Shown here: positions 11,395-24,375 of the stretch, piece by piece
Position numbering within the stretch: position 1 is the stretch's first letter
Layout: each line of letters begins with the position of its first letter
Assembly (NCBI GenBank): GCA_964058805.1
Contig: CAXKVV010000124.1
Span: 1 to 64,000, forward strand
Origin: Schoenoplectus triqueter
Taxonomy: Eukaryota > Streptophyta > Magnoliopsida > Poales > Cyperaceae
Direction: 5' to 3'
Length of the DNA stretch: 64,000 nt
The notes under the pieces: model-generated
What the model was told of the DNA's origin: nothing
Databases searched by the model: none
What the model saw: only the letters and a program-made list of their open reading frames with translations
Position numbers and translations under genes: made by a program

Positions 11395-14300
11395 AGCCTT
11401 TAATCCCAAATAAATTGGGGTAGGCTAGAAATGAAACCCAATCTGAAAGTATAAGATCAGAGAGCTCAAATATCAATGATAATAATGATGATGATGAAAA
11501 TAATAATAATAATAAATAAATAAAAATGATAATGATAATGATGATGACAATATGATAATAATAATGATAATGATGCTAATAATATGCTAATAAACAATAT
11601 GCTAAATTCAATTTGGCATTATTTCATTTCATTTTATTTTAATTGATATTAGGGAAGTAGGATATAATTCCAGTTGCATGATAATTGGATTGCTATCCCA
11701 TTACTTGCTGGTACAAGCTGAAGAAAGATGGGATGTTTCCTTTTGCTTAAATTCTCAGTTCGGTATTTATTATTTAAAGAAGCTTCATGATTGTTCAGTT
11801 CTCATATAAAGCTGCTTGGAAGGAAAAATAGTACCATCAATTTACCATTATTATCAAGTAAGAATCTTATGTAGATAATAACCTTACTGGATAAGAAAAA
11901 ATTTCCAGTTTGGCCACACAATGAAGTGCAAAAATTTATTTATGATGACAATACTAATCTGGGCTGCAGAATCTGAAAATTTACTTCAATCTCTCATGAT
12001 GCAAAAGATTGATTTGTTGTTAGATTTGTCAGTTTGGTCCTTATCAAAATGTGCACTTCTTTCTTTCAAATTTTCACTGCAGTCCTTGAATTTTTAAATT
12101 TAACAAATAGAAAAAAGATGTTAAGAGGATTTGAGTGTATCAAATGAGAAGAAAATTTTAAAACAAAGAGAAAGGAACAAGATAAGTAGCCATATGAAAT
12201 TGGAGGAAACAGTAAAGGGATTGGAACTTTTGCAGACTCCCGTCTAAATTGCATCATGCCTCCGAGTTTTTGATGTGAACGCAATGAAGTTAGAGAAAGA
12301 GAACAGATCGTTCTATCTGAGTCGTTAATTCTAATTAACAGTAGAGGTGAGAGAATAATAGGACCCTATTTTCCATTCAAAATAATAGGATGCGTTTAAT
12401 AAATGCAAGTCATGTCTTAAAACATAAAATAAGCAAACGACAGAACCTGACATAGCTGGTGTGATAACTCCATCAGACACTACCATAGCAGTACCAAAGA
12501 GCACTATTGCTAAAACTGCTTTCTTTAAAAAGGGTGATGCTTCAAGGCATTGTTTGACTTGAATGGATCGCTCCAGTTCCTTTGATGGTACTTTCAGTTG
12601 GAGGCTGGACATGTGCATGTCAGGTGGAAATTGGATTGGAATGAGACTTATATTAGCATTTCTAGATATCAAGGAATATAAGGCAAATATGCCTCCTGCA
12701 AATTTTAAAAATAATAAGAAAATGTTAATTACCTAATTACATTAACAGTTTCAGATCCTTTAAGGTTGCTTAATATTTGAAACTAATATGGATAATAGGT
12801 AGATCAGCTAGATTCAATGCAAGAAAATAAAAAAAATTGAAATTCCCCTTTACTCACAGGTTTTGGGATCCCGTGCTGAGTTGTTCATCTTGGTTTTGGC
12901 TGATAAGCTAGACACAATTTCCATTTATCCAAAGTAGATAAAGCAAGTGCTACACGTATATAGATAATAACAACACCGGAAAACACTTGCTACTCATCAT
13001 GACATACATGCTTGTATGATGGTGGGACATAAAACTTAAAAGTAATCCTAAAAGTAACAAAAACAATCATAGAAGCAAGTGTACCTTCGGAGTCATCATT
13101 TGCCCAGAGTACAATGGATACATACTTTACGAGTGGGATCAATAATAAAGTGTAAAGAACCAGAGACAATGCCCCAATTACATCCTCTTCCCCACGAATA
13201 GGGCTTTTGGTGAACATGACATCAAATGTGTAAAGCGGGCCTAGGCCAATATCCCCAAAAACAACTGCAAAGGTTTGCAGAGTAAGAAAGGCCATCCTTC
13301 CCATATCAAACTCCTGAAGTTCAGGTAGAAGGTAATCATGTAATAAGTCTAAAAGAAAACAAGAATAAAATATTTCATGAGTTAATGATTGTTTGGAATA
13401 AAACCTTAGAGTTTTTAAGATCCTCAACGATATATATTCGATATACCTGGGGCCAACGAGTTTGGCAGTAGCAACAGCTGACTTAATGAGTAATTGATAT
13501 ACAACAACAACAAAGCCTTTAATCCCAAATAAATTGGGGTAGGCTAGAAATGAAAAGTTTTTTGTACTGAATGAGTAATTGATATCATAAAGCAAAACAG
13601 AAAGCAAGCCAGAAAATAAAAAGAGTAATAAAAATAAACTGCCATGTCTGGTTTTGACTGATTTATGGGCAATCTATATAAAGAATCTGATTCTCTAAAC
13701 CTTGTTCATTTACCATAACCGGTCATTATCATTGTACTGAAGTCAGTCTGAACTGGTATCTTCCCAAACAAGAGTCATGGTTTTTATACTCCTTTCTCGA
13801 ACTTCTTTATCCAGTTTAAATTAATTCGAGATATCCATCCGACTCCAAACAGAATGAAACAGAACCATTATATGAATATTATTAAAAGGCCAACTAAAAG
13901 TCTTCTACCCAGCAACCTAAGTTAAACTTATAGAAGAATAAAGATTGTGACATGTTCACTTATCATAAACTACTGAGTTGGGACATTATCGATCTAGCCT
14001 TTGTGTACACCCATTCTCTTATGAGTTATGAAACCACAGCAATCATAGACAAAGGCACAACTTCTCATTAAGCTTTATCGGTCCTGATCTTTCTTCAATG
14101 GCTGATGTCATACATTGCAACCTTGGTTTGTACTGAGGAAACTTAAATGATAAGGACCTGTACAGCTGTACCAGATCCAAAGAGCGGCAAGGGTTATGAA
14201 AAATTACGGTTTTACTACAGAGGTGTTAGATTAAAATTTGTTAGTTTTCTGATTATATTAGTTCTAATACAGCTATAATACTACAAATAAACCAAAAGTC

Positions 14301-14591
14301 CAAAGAAACAAAAATAATTCATACTTCAGCTTCAATTGTAGCATCCATCCCAGTCACCTGGAGTGCTTCAACGTCGAACCAATCAATAAGCGCGCCAGTT
14401 CGTACAAGCCTATGCTCCTCAGCATCTTCCACTTCATCATCATCATCATCATCCTTGTCTTCTCTGTTTGCACCAACTTTTTCTTTCTCTTCTTCTCCGT
14501 CGCTCAATTCCTCTTTCGAAACCCATCGCTGCTCGATCGAATCCAGCTTCACTATTCCACTGGTAAGATTACTACTGCTCCTACCCAACAT
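6474..14591 (-). CDS. Potassium transporter, KUP/HAK/KT family (KUP7/POT7-like), ten exons
   Basis: Coding exons by GT..AG borders: 14591-14325, 13313-13085, 12695-12447, 10200-10150, 10035-9775, 9642-9590, 9493-9379, 8962-8708, 8065-7543, 7002-6474. They sum to 2,532 nt, giving 843 aa and a TGA stop, close to the ~858 aa of Arabidopsis POT7. The family moves K+ across plant membranes, probably by H+ symport; Arabidopsis KUP7 acts in root K+ uptake and xylem loading. The acidic N-terminus (EEEKEKVGANREDKDDDDDD) ends in EHRLVRTG and DWFDVEAL as in POT7. TM1 with the GDxGxxPLY box is near residues 97-120; VVSDGVITPAMS is near 237-248, and the 10-12 TM core runs to about residue 600. The soluble C-terminus ends CRRGITTVNIPHGNLLQV..TYMV. 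Oddity: the normally near-invariant GTSPLY motif reads G-L-G-P-L-Y (L113, G114). Introns carry a Mutator MITE and two Au-SINE copies. An intact frame argues for function. Confidence 0.93.
8227..8661. mobile_element. Mutator-like long-TIR MITE in intron of the K+ transporter, with 9 bp TSD
   Basis: The element at 8236-8652 is flanked by a perfect 9 bp direct repeat CAAATATCA (8227-8235 and 8653-8661), typical of Mutator-like elements. Both ends start CAGTTTTTTT and continue as long inverted repeats of about 80-100 bp (shared ATTATTCAAATAATTC and AATAATAAGAGTGATAAAA). The interior has several short GC-rich modules built on GACGCCACTG/CAGTGGCGTC, many self-complementary (for example GCCACTGCCAGTGGC at about 8325). 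No coding capacity. It lies between coding exons 8962-8708 and 8065-7543 of the host gene. Confidence 0.85.
11345..11475 (-). mobile_element. Au-SINE-like retroposon (copy 1), intron of K+ transporter
   Basis: A (CAA)n tract at about 11345-11395 is followed by AAGCCTTTAATCCCAAATAA, TTGGGGTAGGCTAGAAATGA and AACCC. Read on the minus strand this is the conserved 3' region of the Au family of plant SINEs ending in a (TTG)n tail. The body extends to about 11475. It sits in the intron between exons 12695-12447 and 10200-10150, in the same orientation as the gene. Confidence 0.75.
11476..11600. repeat. GATGAT/AATAAT simple-sequence tract
   Basis: Imperfect tri- and tetranucleotide repeats (AATGATGATGATG, AATAATAATAAT, AAATAAATAAA, GATAATGATAATG) directly beside the SINE copy, within the transporter intron. 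Confidence 0.7.
13485..13585 (-). mobile_element. 5'-truncated Au-SINE (copy 2) with 16 bp target site duplication
   Basis: A 69 bp insertion (13501-13569) begins ACAACAACAACAAAGCC and continues TTTAATCCCAAATAAATTGG, GGTAGGCTAGAAATG; this is the 3' end of an Au-type SINE on the minus strand. It is flanked by the perfect 16 bp direct repeat AATGAGTAATTGATAT at 13485-13500 and 13570-13585. The duplication shows retroposition by target-primed reverse transcription with 5' truncation. Located in the first coding intron of the K+ transporter. Confidence 0.88.
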
Positions 14592-14860
14592 ACAAAAAGA
14601 AGGAGAGGGCGACGTCAGGATCAGATTGGATCGAGGTCGAGTTAGAGATATCGAGATTTCTAAATTAGAAAATCAATGCATAATCAATCTCCTTTCGTCG
14701 ATCTTGATTAGGGAAACGGGGGCCAGCAGAATCCAGATGGATTAAGTAGACATGTTTTACGAATACGTGCAACAACAGATGGTGGGACCATGATTCAGCG
14801 AACTAAAATTTAACACCTGAGAAAGACCTAGTCCAAGTTAGACAGGAGGAATAGTCAAAA
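14592..14860 (-). promoter_or_regulatory. 5' leader / proximal promoter region of the K+ transporter
   Basis: Sequence immediately upstream of the transporter start codon (14589-14591). It includes a purine-rich stretch on the plus strand (AAAAGAAGGAGAGGG), which reads as a CT-rich leader on the coding strand, as is common in plant 5' UTRs. No clear TATA box could be assigned. Confidence 0.35.
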
Positions 14861-14865
14861 TGGCC

Positions 14866-15256
14866 TGTTCGGCAGATGAAGGAATAGCCACGGAATTATG
14901 AAATTGTGGAACCAAGAAAAGTTCTCTTCCGGAGCGGAGTATTCGTGTTTTGTTCGGTAAATATTATATTGAAAGAGGGAACTTTTTGTCTGAAAACATA
15001 TAAGTTTTTTTGAGAGAGAATAAAAAAAATGAAAAAAAAGCCACGTAGATTAATACTGAAAAAATAAGAATAAAAAGGACATATATTGTTTCTAATCCGG
15101 GTCCAATTCTCAATTCCTTCCCTCCCATAAAATTGAAAAGACTGAAAAAAATCTTCTATTCTATTTTCTCAATTCTGCTCTATTTCGTTTCTGTTCGGTT
15201 ATATTAGATGTTCAATTCCAATCAATTCCTCAATTCCAATAGCGCCAAACAGATTA
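14866..15256. mobile_element. Possible MITE upstream of the K+ transporter
   Basis: Left end GGCCTGTTCGGCAGATGAAG and right end (reverse complement) AATCTGTTTGGCGCTATTGG are imperfect inverted repeats of the CTGTTTGG type common on plant MITEs. Inner sequences also partly pair (GGAATAG..GGAATT against AATTCC..CTATTCC). No target site duplication was found. Confidence 0.4.
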
Positions 15257-15752
15257 ATTAGAACTAGGAAGAGAGAAGGGATTGCTGGAGCGCGTGGATA
15301 ATTTTCCGTGCGAAAATTTTTACTGGAAAATTTTGACGACTTTTTAATTTAATAGGTGTGAGAATTTTTAAATATGAATTTGATGTACGAAATAATTATT
15401 ATTAAATTAGAATCATCGATAGATAATTTAACCATTTAAATCAAAAGACTGTACATATAAAGTTTTTTCAGCTTCACATGCAATGTGGATTCAGAATCAT
15501 TACAATAAGTTTTAGATATCAGATGAAATTTAAACGGTCTAATTTAAATCTAAAAATATATATTATTTTAATAAGACTTACTTATCATACATATAACAAA
15601 TCGTTGTCCATCATTATAAAAAAATATAACAACGGATATATTTTCCGAAGAACAAAAGAGTTGAAATTAGAAAAATAACAACTAGTAATTAGAATAGAGT
15701 GATTGTTAATTTTGATGGTTAAATGACTTAGATTGATAAGTTGATTAAGAGG

Positions 15753-16199
15753 GAGTCAAGTAGGGGTGTCAATGGGTCGGGTGACTCGAGTTATCATTAT
15801 TTTTTTTTTATCTGACTCGAATCCGATCCGTTTAAATCCGGATAAAAAAGATATTGATACATATCCGATCCGACCGGGTCACGGATCAACCGACCTAACC
15901 CGATCCTTATAAAATAATTAAATATATATTAAGTATTTTATGTTATTTTAAGTAATTAAATTAGTTCATTTATACTTAATCTTAATTAATATATGATTAG
16001 TGTATATTAAAATTTTAATTAGTACTAAATCACAAAATTACTTCAAAAAATAGAATTAATCGGGTCGGATCGGGTTGATGTGAACCCGACCCGATCCGAT
16101 TCAGATAAAAAAATTAGACTCCCATTTATTTTTGTGTTATATCGAGTCGACGGGTTAACCTGTCGGGTCGGCTCAAGAATTAACACCTCTAGAGTCAAG
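15753..16199. mobile_element. hAT-type MITE with perfect 8 bp TSD
   Basis: The element spans 15761-16191 (431 bp). The left end is TAGGGGTGTCAATGGGTCGG; the right end in reverse complement is TAGAGGTGTTAATTCTTGAG. It is flanked by the 8 bp direct repeat GAGTCAAG at 15753-15760 and 16192-16199. TAGGGGTGTCAA ends with 8 bp duplications are characteristic of non-autonomous hAT elements. The interior is rich in GGGTCGG/CCGACCC subterminal motifs and has no coding capacity. Confidence 0.88.
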
Positions 16200-17799
16200 T
16201 CTTCCATAGTACTGGATGGAGATCATACGGTGAAGAGCGTGTCAAAGTTCGCGCGCTCTTCCTCAAGAGCATGCAAAAACCCCTCTCCTATAAATAAATC
16301 ATCAACGACGCGACAGAGGTTCACAACCGTTGATGAAACTCAGAGAACTCTGCAGGTACATTTTTTTTATTCACAAACACATGCTTAATATAAAAAAGTC
16401 AAATAGGCAAATAGAAATAGCGCATGAAACCATGAATTGACCCCACAGTTTGTGTTGACCAAATATTATATCCAAGACTGCAACCACAAACAATGGTTAA
16501 GCCTTTGTTTTCCAGCATTTGCCCACCGTTTAATTTAATTACCCAACCCCAGACGTGGTGGCTGGTCATACAGATGAAATTATTCAAGAAATCAGAATAA
16601 TCTTTGCAAAACACGCTGGTGAATAATCTTTACAAATGTTATTTTTTTCCACTAGTATTATATATGCACATAGTCAATGATCCATACTAATTTTTAGTCT
16701 TTTGGACCAAATATGCCACGTAAGATACAGAGCAAAAAGAAACGGATACATTAGTTTTGGTGAATTTAATCTAATTTGTTCTGTATGTTTTATAACCATA
16801 TAATTTTGCTAAATAAAATTTAATTCCGCTTAAACAGGTAAATCATTTTTAGATCCTTTGGCATTAAGCATTCGTGAAAAACAAATTTCACATTTTTTTT
16901 TAACAATTAAATGATTTTAGCCGTGATAAATTATTAAAATTTGTATCATTTCAAAGCGATTAAATAACACAACTTTTAGAGTGAAAATTATGTGTCCAAA
17001 ATAAATTGACTGGACATTTATGATTGAAAAAGATTGAAAATGTAATATATCATGTTCAATCTTTTAAAGTTTTTGTTTTGTTTAATCTTTTATGATGTGA
17101 TAATGTTATGGCATTGAATACTTATTATATTATTGTTGCTTGTTTTCATTTTTTCCAACTTTTAAATATGAAAATGCATCACTCATCCTTGTACATGTAG
17201 GAAAACAGACATTATAATAAAAGTCTAAGGGTCATTTAAGTCCAATTTAGTACTAAATCGTTAAATGTTCACCTTATCATTAAGAGACGTTGTTACCGTT
17301 TCAAAACTTGATCTCATGTAATTCATAAATTATAAATTAACTATTTTTTGTACAATTATTAATATTAGGGTATAGTGTACATCTAATTTTATGATATATC
17401 TTTCTGTAAAATATTGTTCAAATAAAAAAAATCTTAAATCATAGAAATGTTTCTAATGATTTATATAGAATATATATCAAATTTGAAGCAATTTAAAGAT
17501 TCATTGATCATTTATTATAATATCATTGAAATTTCACTGTTAAAATTTAAAAATTGTAATGATGAAGGGCAAAATCTCTTTCAGATTGAATAAAATTTTA
17601 TAAACATTCTATCTAAATTACTAAAAACACAAATGTGATTTTGATTTTTTATTTGAATAATATTTTTTTAGAAAAATACCATAATAGCTGATGTATCGTG
17701 AAGTTGGATATACACAGTAAGTACCCCTGATATCTTATTCATTTTATTTAAATTATAAATTAACCAAACTATTTTATATTATATTATATTATATATACT
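16200..17799. other. AT-rich intergenic spacer
   Basis: No gene or structured repeat recognised. Contains scattered short frames without similarity that I can recognise. Confidence 0.5.
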
Positions 17800-18225
17800 T
17801 AAATAGAGTAAGACTAGCGTGCTCCTAGGAACACGAAGCTCCTCCGTGATCTTAGCTCAAAAAAATATATCAAATAATCTCCAAATTTTGATTTATCACT
17901 CTTATTAAATTCTTCATATTGAAATCTTGTAAGGTACAAAAATTTGAGGTGTTTCGAGTTTTCTAAGTCAATCTTTTTAATTTTGAAAATAATGTACAAA
18001 TATTGAATTATTATTATTATTTTTAGAGTTGATTTTCAAAAATTAAAAAGAGTGATTAGAAAATTTAAAACACCCTAAATTTTTGTACCCAATAAGATTT
18101 CAATATGAAGAATTTAATGAGAGTGATAAATTAAAATTTGAAAATCATTTAATATATTTTTTAAGCTAGAATCACAATGAGTCTCTATGCTCCTAGGAAT
18201 ACGCCAGTTTTACTCTATTTAAATA
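17800..18225. mobile_element. Foldback MITE (family A, copy 1)
   Basis: Long inverted repeats: the left end AAATAGAGTAAGACTAGCGT, followed by GCTCCTAGGAACACG, pairs with the right end AAATAGAGTAAAACTGGCGT read in reverse complement. Inner sequences (GATTTATCACTCTTATTAAA against its complement near 18110-18130) continue the pairing over about 190 bp per arm. A second copy lies at 23833-24246. No transposase; superfamily not assigned. Confidence 0.75.
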
Positions 18226-18599
18226 TATATACAAATGTTATTTCCAGTTCTGAACTTCTAAGTATGTTCCACGCTCTTCAAGTACGGAGTACCACAATCA
18301 GCAGCTACAATCCCAATCCGACATTTAACAATCATCAATCACCAGTTACCAATCATCAGTCACCAATCACATAACAAGATTCACGAATTATTCATAAAAT
18401 TATTTTCATTCATAATCAGATATTTTATGAATAATTCATCAGTTTAATATGTATTGTATTTTTTGGTCAAAAAAAATATTTTATTCGCGAATTATTCAGC
18501 AAAAAAACACATTACATATTATTTTAAATGAAATTTTATATTTTTAATATATTTTTAATATTTTATTAATATTATGTAAAATAAACTATTTTTGAATTA

Positions 18600-18970
18600 T
18601 ATCCGTATTATATCCGAACGTCAAATTTTTAATTTCACCGAATATTTCCCGAATGACGAACTTGTGAACCATGTTCACATATCACTACATTCTAGTGACC
18701 CGCTGTACCGACAAATGACATCGCAAACATCCTAGAGAATCCGAATTCATCCTTATCCTTAAAGAAATCACACAAAACCCCCACTTAGGCCAGAAGACCG
18801 CGCCGGTGCAAAGCCGCTGACATCCGGTTTCAACCTTTCCAAAACCGGGTGCAAAACCCACTGGCGGTGACCACACCGCCTATTAAAATCACCCCATCCC
18901 TTTCAAATTCTCTCACACAACAGCTCCTTTCTCCACTCCACATTCCCCGTCTCTCATTCTCGTTCCCAGC
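18600..18970 (+). promoter_or_regulatory. Upstream region and probable 5' UTR of coproporphyrinogen oxidase
   Basis: The 370 bp before the start codon become GC-richer toward the gene. CCTATTAAAATC at 18880-18891 is a weak TATA-like candidate about 80 bp before the ATG, followed by a pyrimidine-rich leader (CCTTTCTCCACTCC). Assignment is by position only. Confidence 0.35.
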
Positions 18971-22017
<3,047 letters not shown>

Positions 22018-23832
22018 GTCGGTTAATGGCCCCCTGAATCGTCATCTCATGAACTGCTTTCATGTTGTTTCCTTTTTGTAGTTGAGATTGAGAGGCTTTA
22101 ACCAGTGGTATTATGTTCAGTATTGTTCTCGTGAGTTTTCTATATCATATTTTTGGAGTTTTTATTGCTTGGGTAATTCATGTTTTGATTTTGTTTATCA
22201 AGAAAGAAATAATAGGCCTATAGTGAGTAATGAGTGCATTTTCTTTTATACTCTGTACAAAATTGTTGGTTTATGTTTTCAATTTTATCAAGAGGATTGT
22301 TTTTGCGGAACTGATTATGCACATAACATAGCATGTCGTCTATTGTTGTTTTCCTTTATTTCTCCTTTTGGGTAGTTACCATGTTTTCGTCAAGATTGTA
22401 ATCGTCCGATCTCTTTTCCCCTTTATTTGATATTAAACAAAAAAATGTTAACATATGATAATATATATAGGTATATGTAGGTCTTAAACCAATCAAATGT
22501 CATTTATTTTTATTTTTACTTCTTTTTGGAAGACCAAGGCTCCGTAAAATTGGTTTCAGATAGGTTAGTTTACCATTTATGCGCACCATCATTCGTTGCA
22601 AACTTATGATAATGTATTATATTAGTAAGAAAAGCCACTACCAATAAATTTTATGCGAAGAAGTTATTTGATAATAACAAATTCTTAGAACATTCAAGGA
22701 GCTTTATTAATTTAAGAGAGAAAATACTTTCAGATGCGGAGACTAAGATGAGGACCACGGCTGACACAAGACAATGGCAACTACCACTGAGCTGTTTGAT
22801 TTTGGTACACTAATCTAGTTTAATATAATTATTGTAACCTTAATTTATTAGTCTTTAAACATTAACATTAAAAAAATGGCTCATTATTTGTGGCAATAGC
22901 GTGATCCTATGTCCCCAAAATAATGGCTTATAGAATATGCCATGTGTCGTCTTGTTGAAAAGAAAATTCAAATATACCACTTGTAGTAGTAATTGTCTTA
23001 TTATGTGTGTCATTATATACTGTAATTTTATTGGTTTTTAAGTGATCAGCAGGTATCCCCTCATCACTATGTCCAGTTACAAGAAACATTGTCCCTTTGA
23101 AGAAAGAGGTCCCCAACTTTATTTATTTATTATTATATATACAGAGGTAGATTTTTAGGCATAAAAGGAGGTGGGAATCCTACTCTTTTATCCTACTAAA
23201 AATCATAATTAAGTAGGGCTCGCTGTCAGAGAAAGAAGAGCAGCAAAGAGTAGAGATTTGAAGAGCAGAAGAACTTATTCCGATCCAAAACGATGGCGGC
23301 GCTTCAATTTTAACTAATAATTACTTATTTAATTAAATTTTTTTGTATTCAAAACATTGAAATTATTTAGGAAAATTGATGAACTTAACTGAAAAATCTA
23401 TTAAGTCGGGCTCGAGAGACAAATTAAAACAATTAAAAACAATGGCGGATCTAGCTTTTAAATAAGCCGAGACACATTTATAGTCTAAATTCACGAGTAA
23501 CTCAATTACTCAACGTTCAGGTACTTAGAGGTCCAATTTTTTAATCAAACTCGGGCACTGCATCTAATGTATTAGATTATTTAATGTGTCAAAACAAAAA
23601 AAATCTTACTTTAATACTTTATTTTGAAATTCAAGTCCAGACGCTGGTCTGAGCTTGCCTATATGTGGATTCGCCCCTTATTAAAATATAAAATGGATCT
23701 ACTTTAGAATTTTCAAATATAGTAATTAAAATTTTGATAAATTTATAATGTAAATATTGTACGTATTACATAGAAATATTCATAATATATATATATTACA
23801 TAGAAATATTCATAATATATATATATATATAA
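22018..23832. other. 3' flank of CPO and AT-rich intergenic spacer
   Basis: Begins with the probable CPO 3' UTR (polyadenylation likely within a few hundred bp). Beyond it no gene is recognised. Contains short direct repeats near 23770-23830 (ACATAGAAATATTCATAATA twice), which abut the following MITE. Confidence 0.45.
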
Positions 23833-24246
23833 AAAGTAAAGCTAGCGTGCTCTTTGGAGCACGGAGCCCCTCCGTGATTCTAGCTCAAAAAATATATCAA
23901 ATGATCTCTAAATTTTGATTTATCACTCTCATTAAATTATTCATATTGAAAACATATGGGGTGCAAGAAATTTGAGGTGTTTTAAATTTTCTAAATCACT
24001 TTTTTTAATTTTTGAAAATTAACTCTAAAAATAATAATAAAATATTCAATGTTTGTATATTATTTTCAAAAATTAAAAATAGTGATTTAGAAAATTCGAA
24101 ACGCCCAAACTTTTTGTACCCCATAAGATTTCAATATGAAGAATTTAATGAGAGTGATAAATCAAAAATTGAAGATTATTTGATATATTTTTGAGCTAGA
24201 ATCACGGAGACGTTTTGTGCTCCTAAGAGCACGCTAGCTTTACTCT
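23833..24246. mobile_element. Foldback MITE (family A, copy 2)
   Basis: The left end AGTAAAGCTAGCGTGCTC pairs with the right end AGAGTAAAGCTAGCGTGCTC in reverse complement, and both arms continue through CTCAAAAAATATATC and GATTTATCACTCTCATTAAA. This is the same family as 17800-18225. It is inserted in a TA-repeat tract, so the target duplication cannot be defined (TA possible). Confidence 0.78.
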
Positions 24247-24324
24247 ATATATATATATATATATATATCGATTTCAACTATTTGGATTTTATCTTTTGAA
24301 ATTGATTAAATTATTTTTGGATAA

Positions 24325-24375
24325 AATCACCAAAACACTGGTGAGCTCAAGAGCACGAAACTTTTACTCTCTTCT
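24325..24375. mobile_element. End fragment of foldback MITE family A
   Basis: GAGCTCAAGAGCACGAAACT followed by TTTACTCTCT resembles the right terminus of the family A MITEs about 100 bp away. Only the end is preserved. Confidence 0.4.

Noticed and set aside
14412..14745. Plus-strand frames opposite the first transporter exon
   Set aside because: Complement of the acidic GAT/GAA repeats of the transporter N-terminus.
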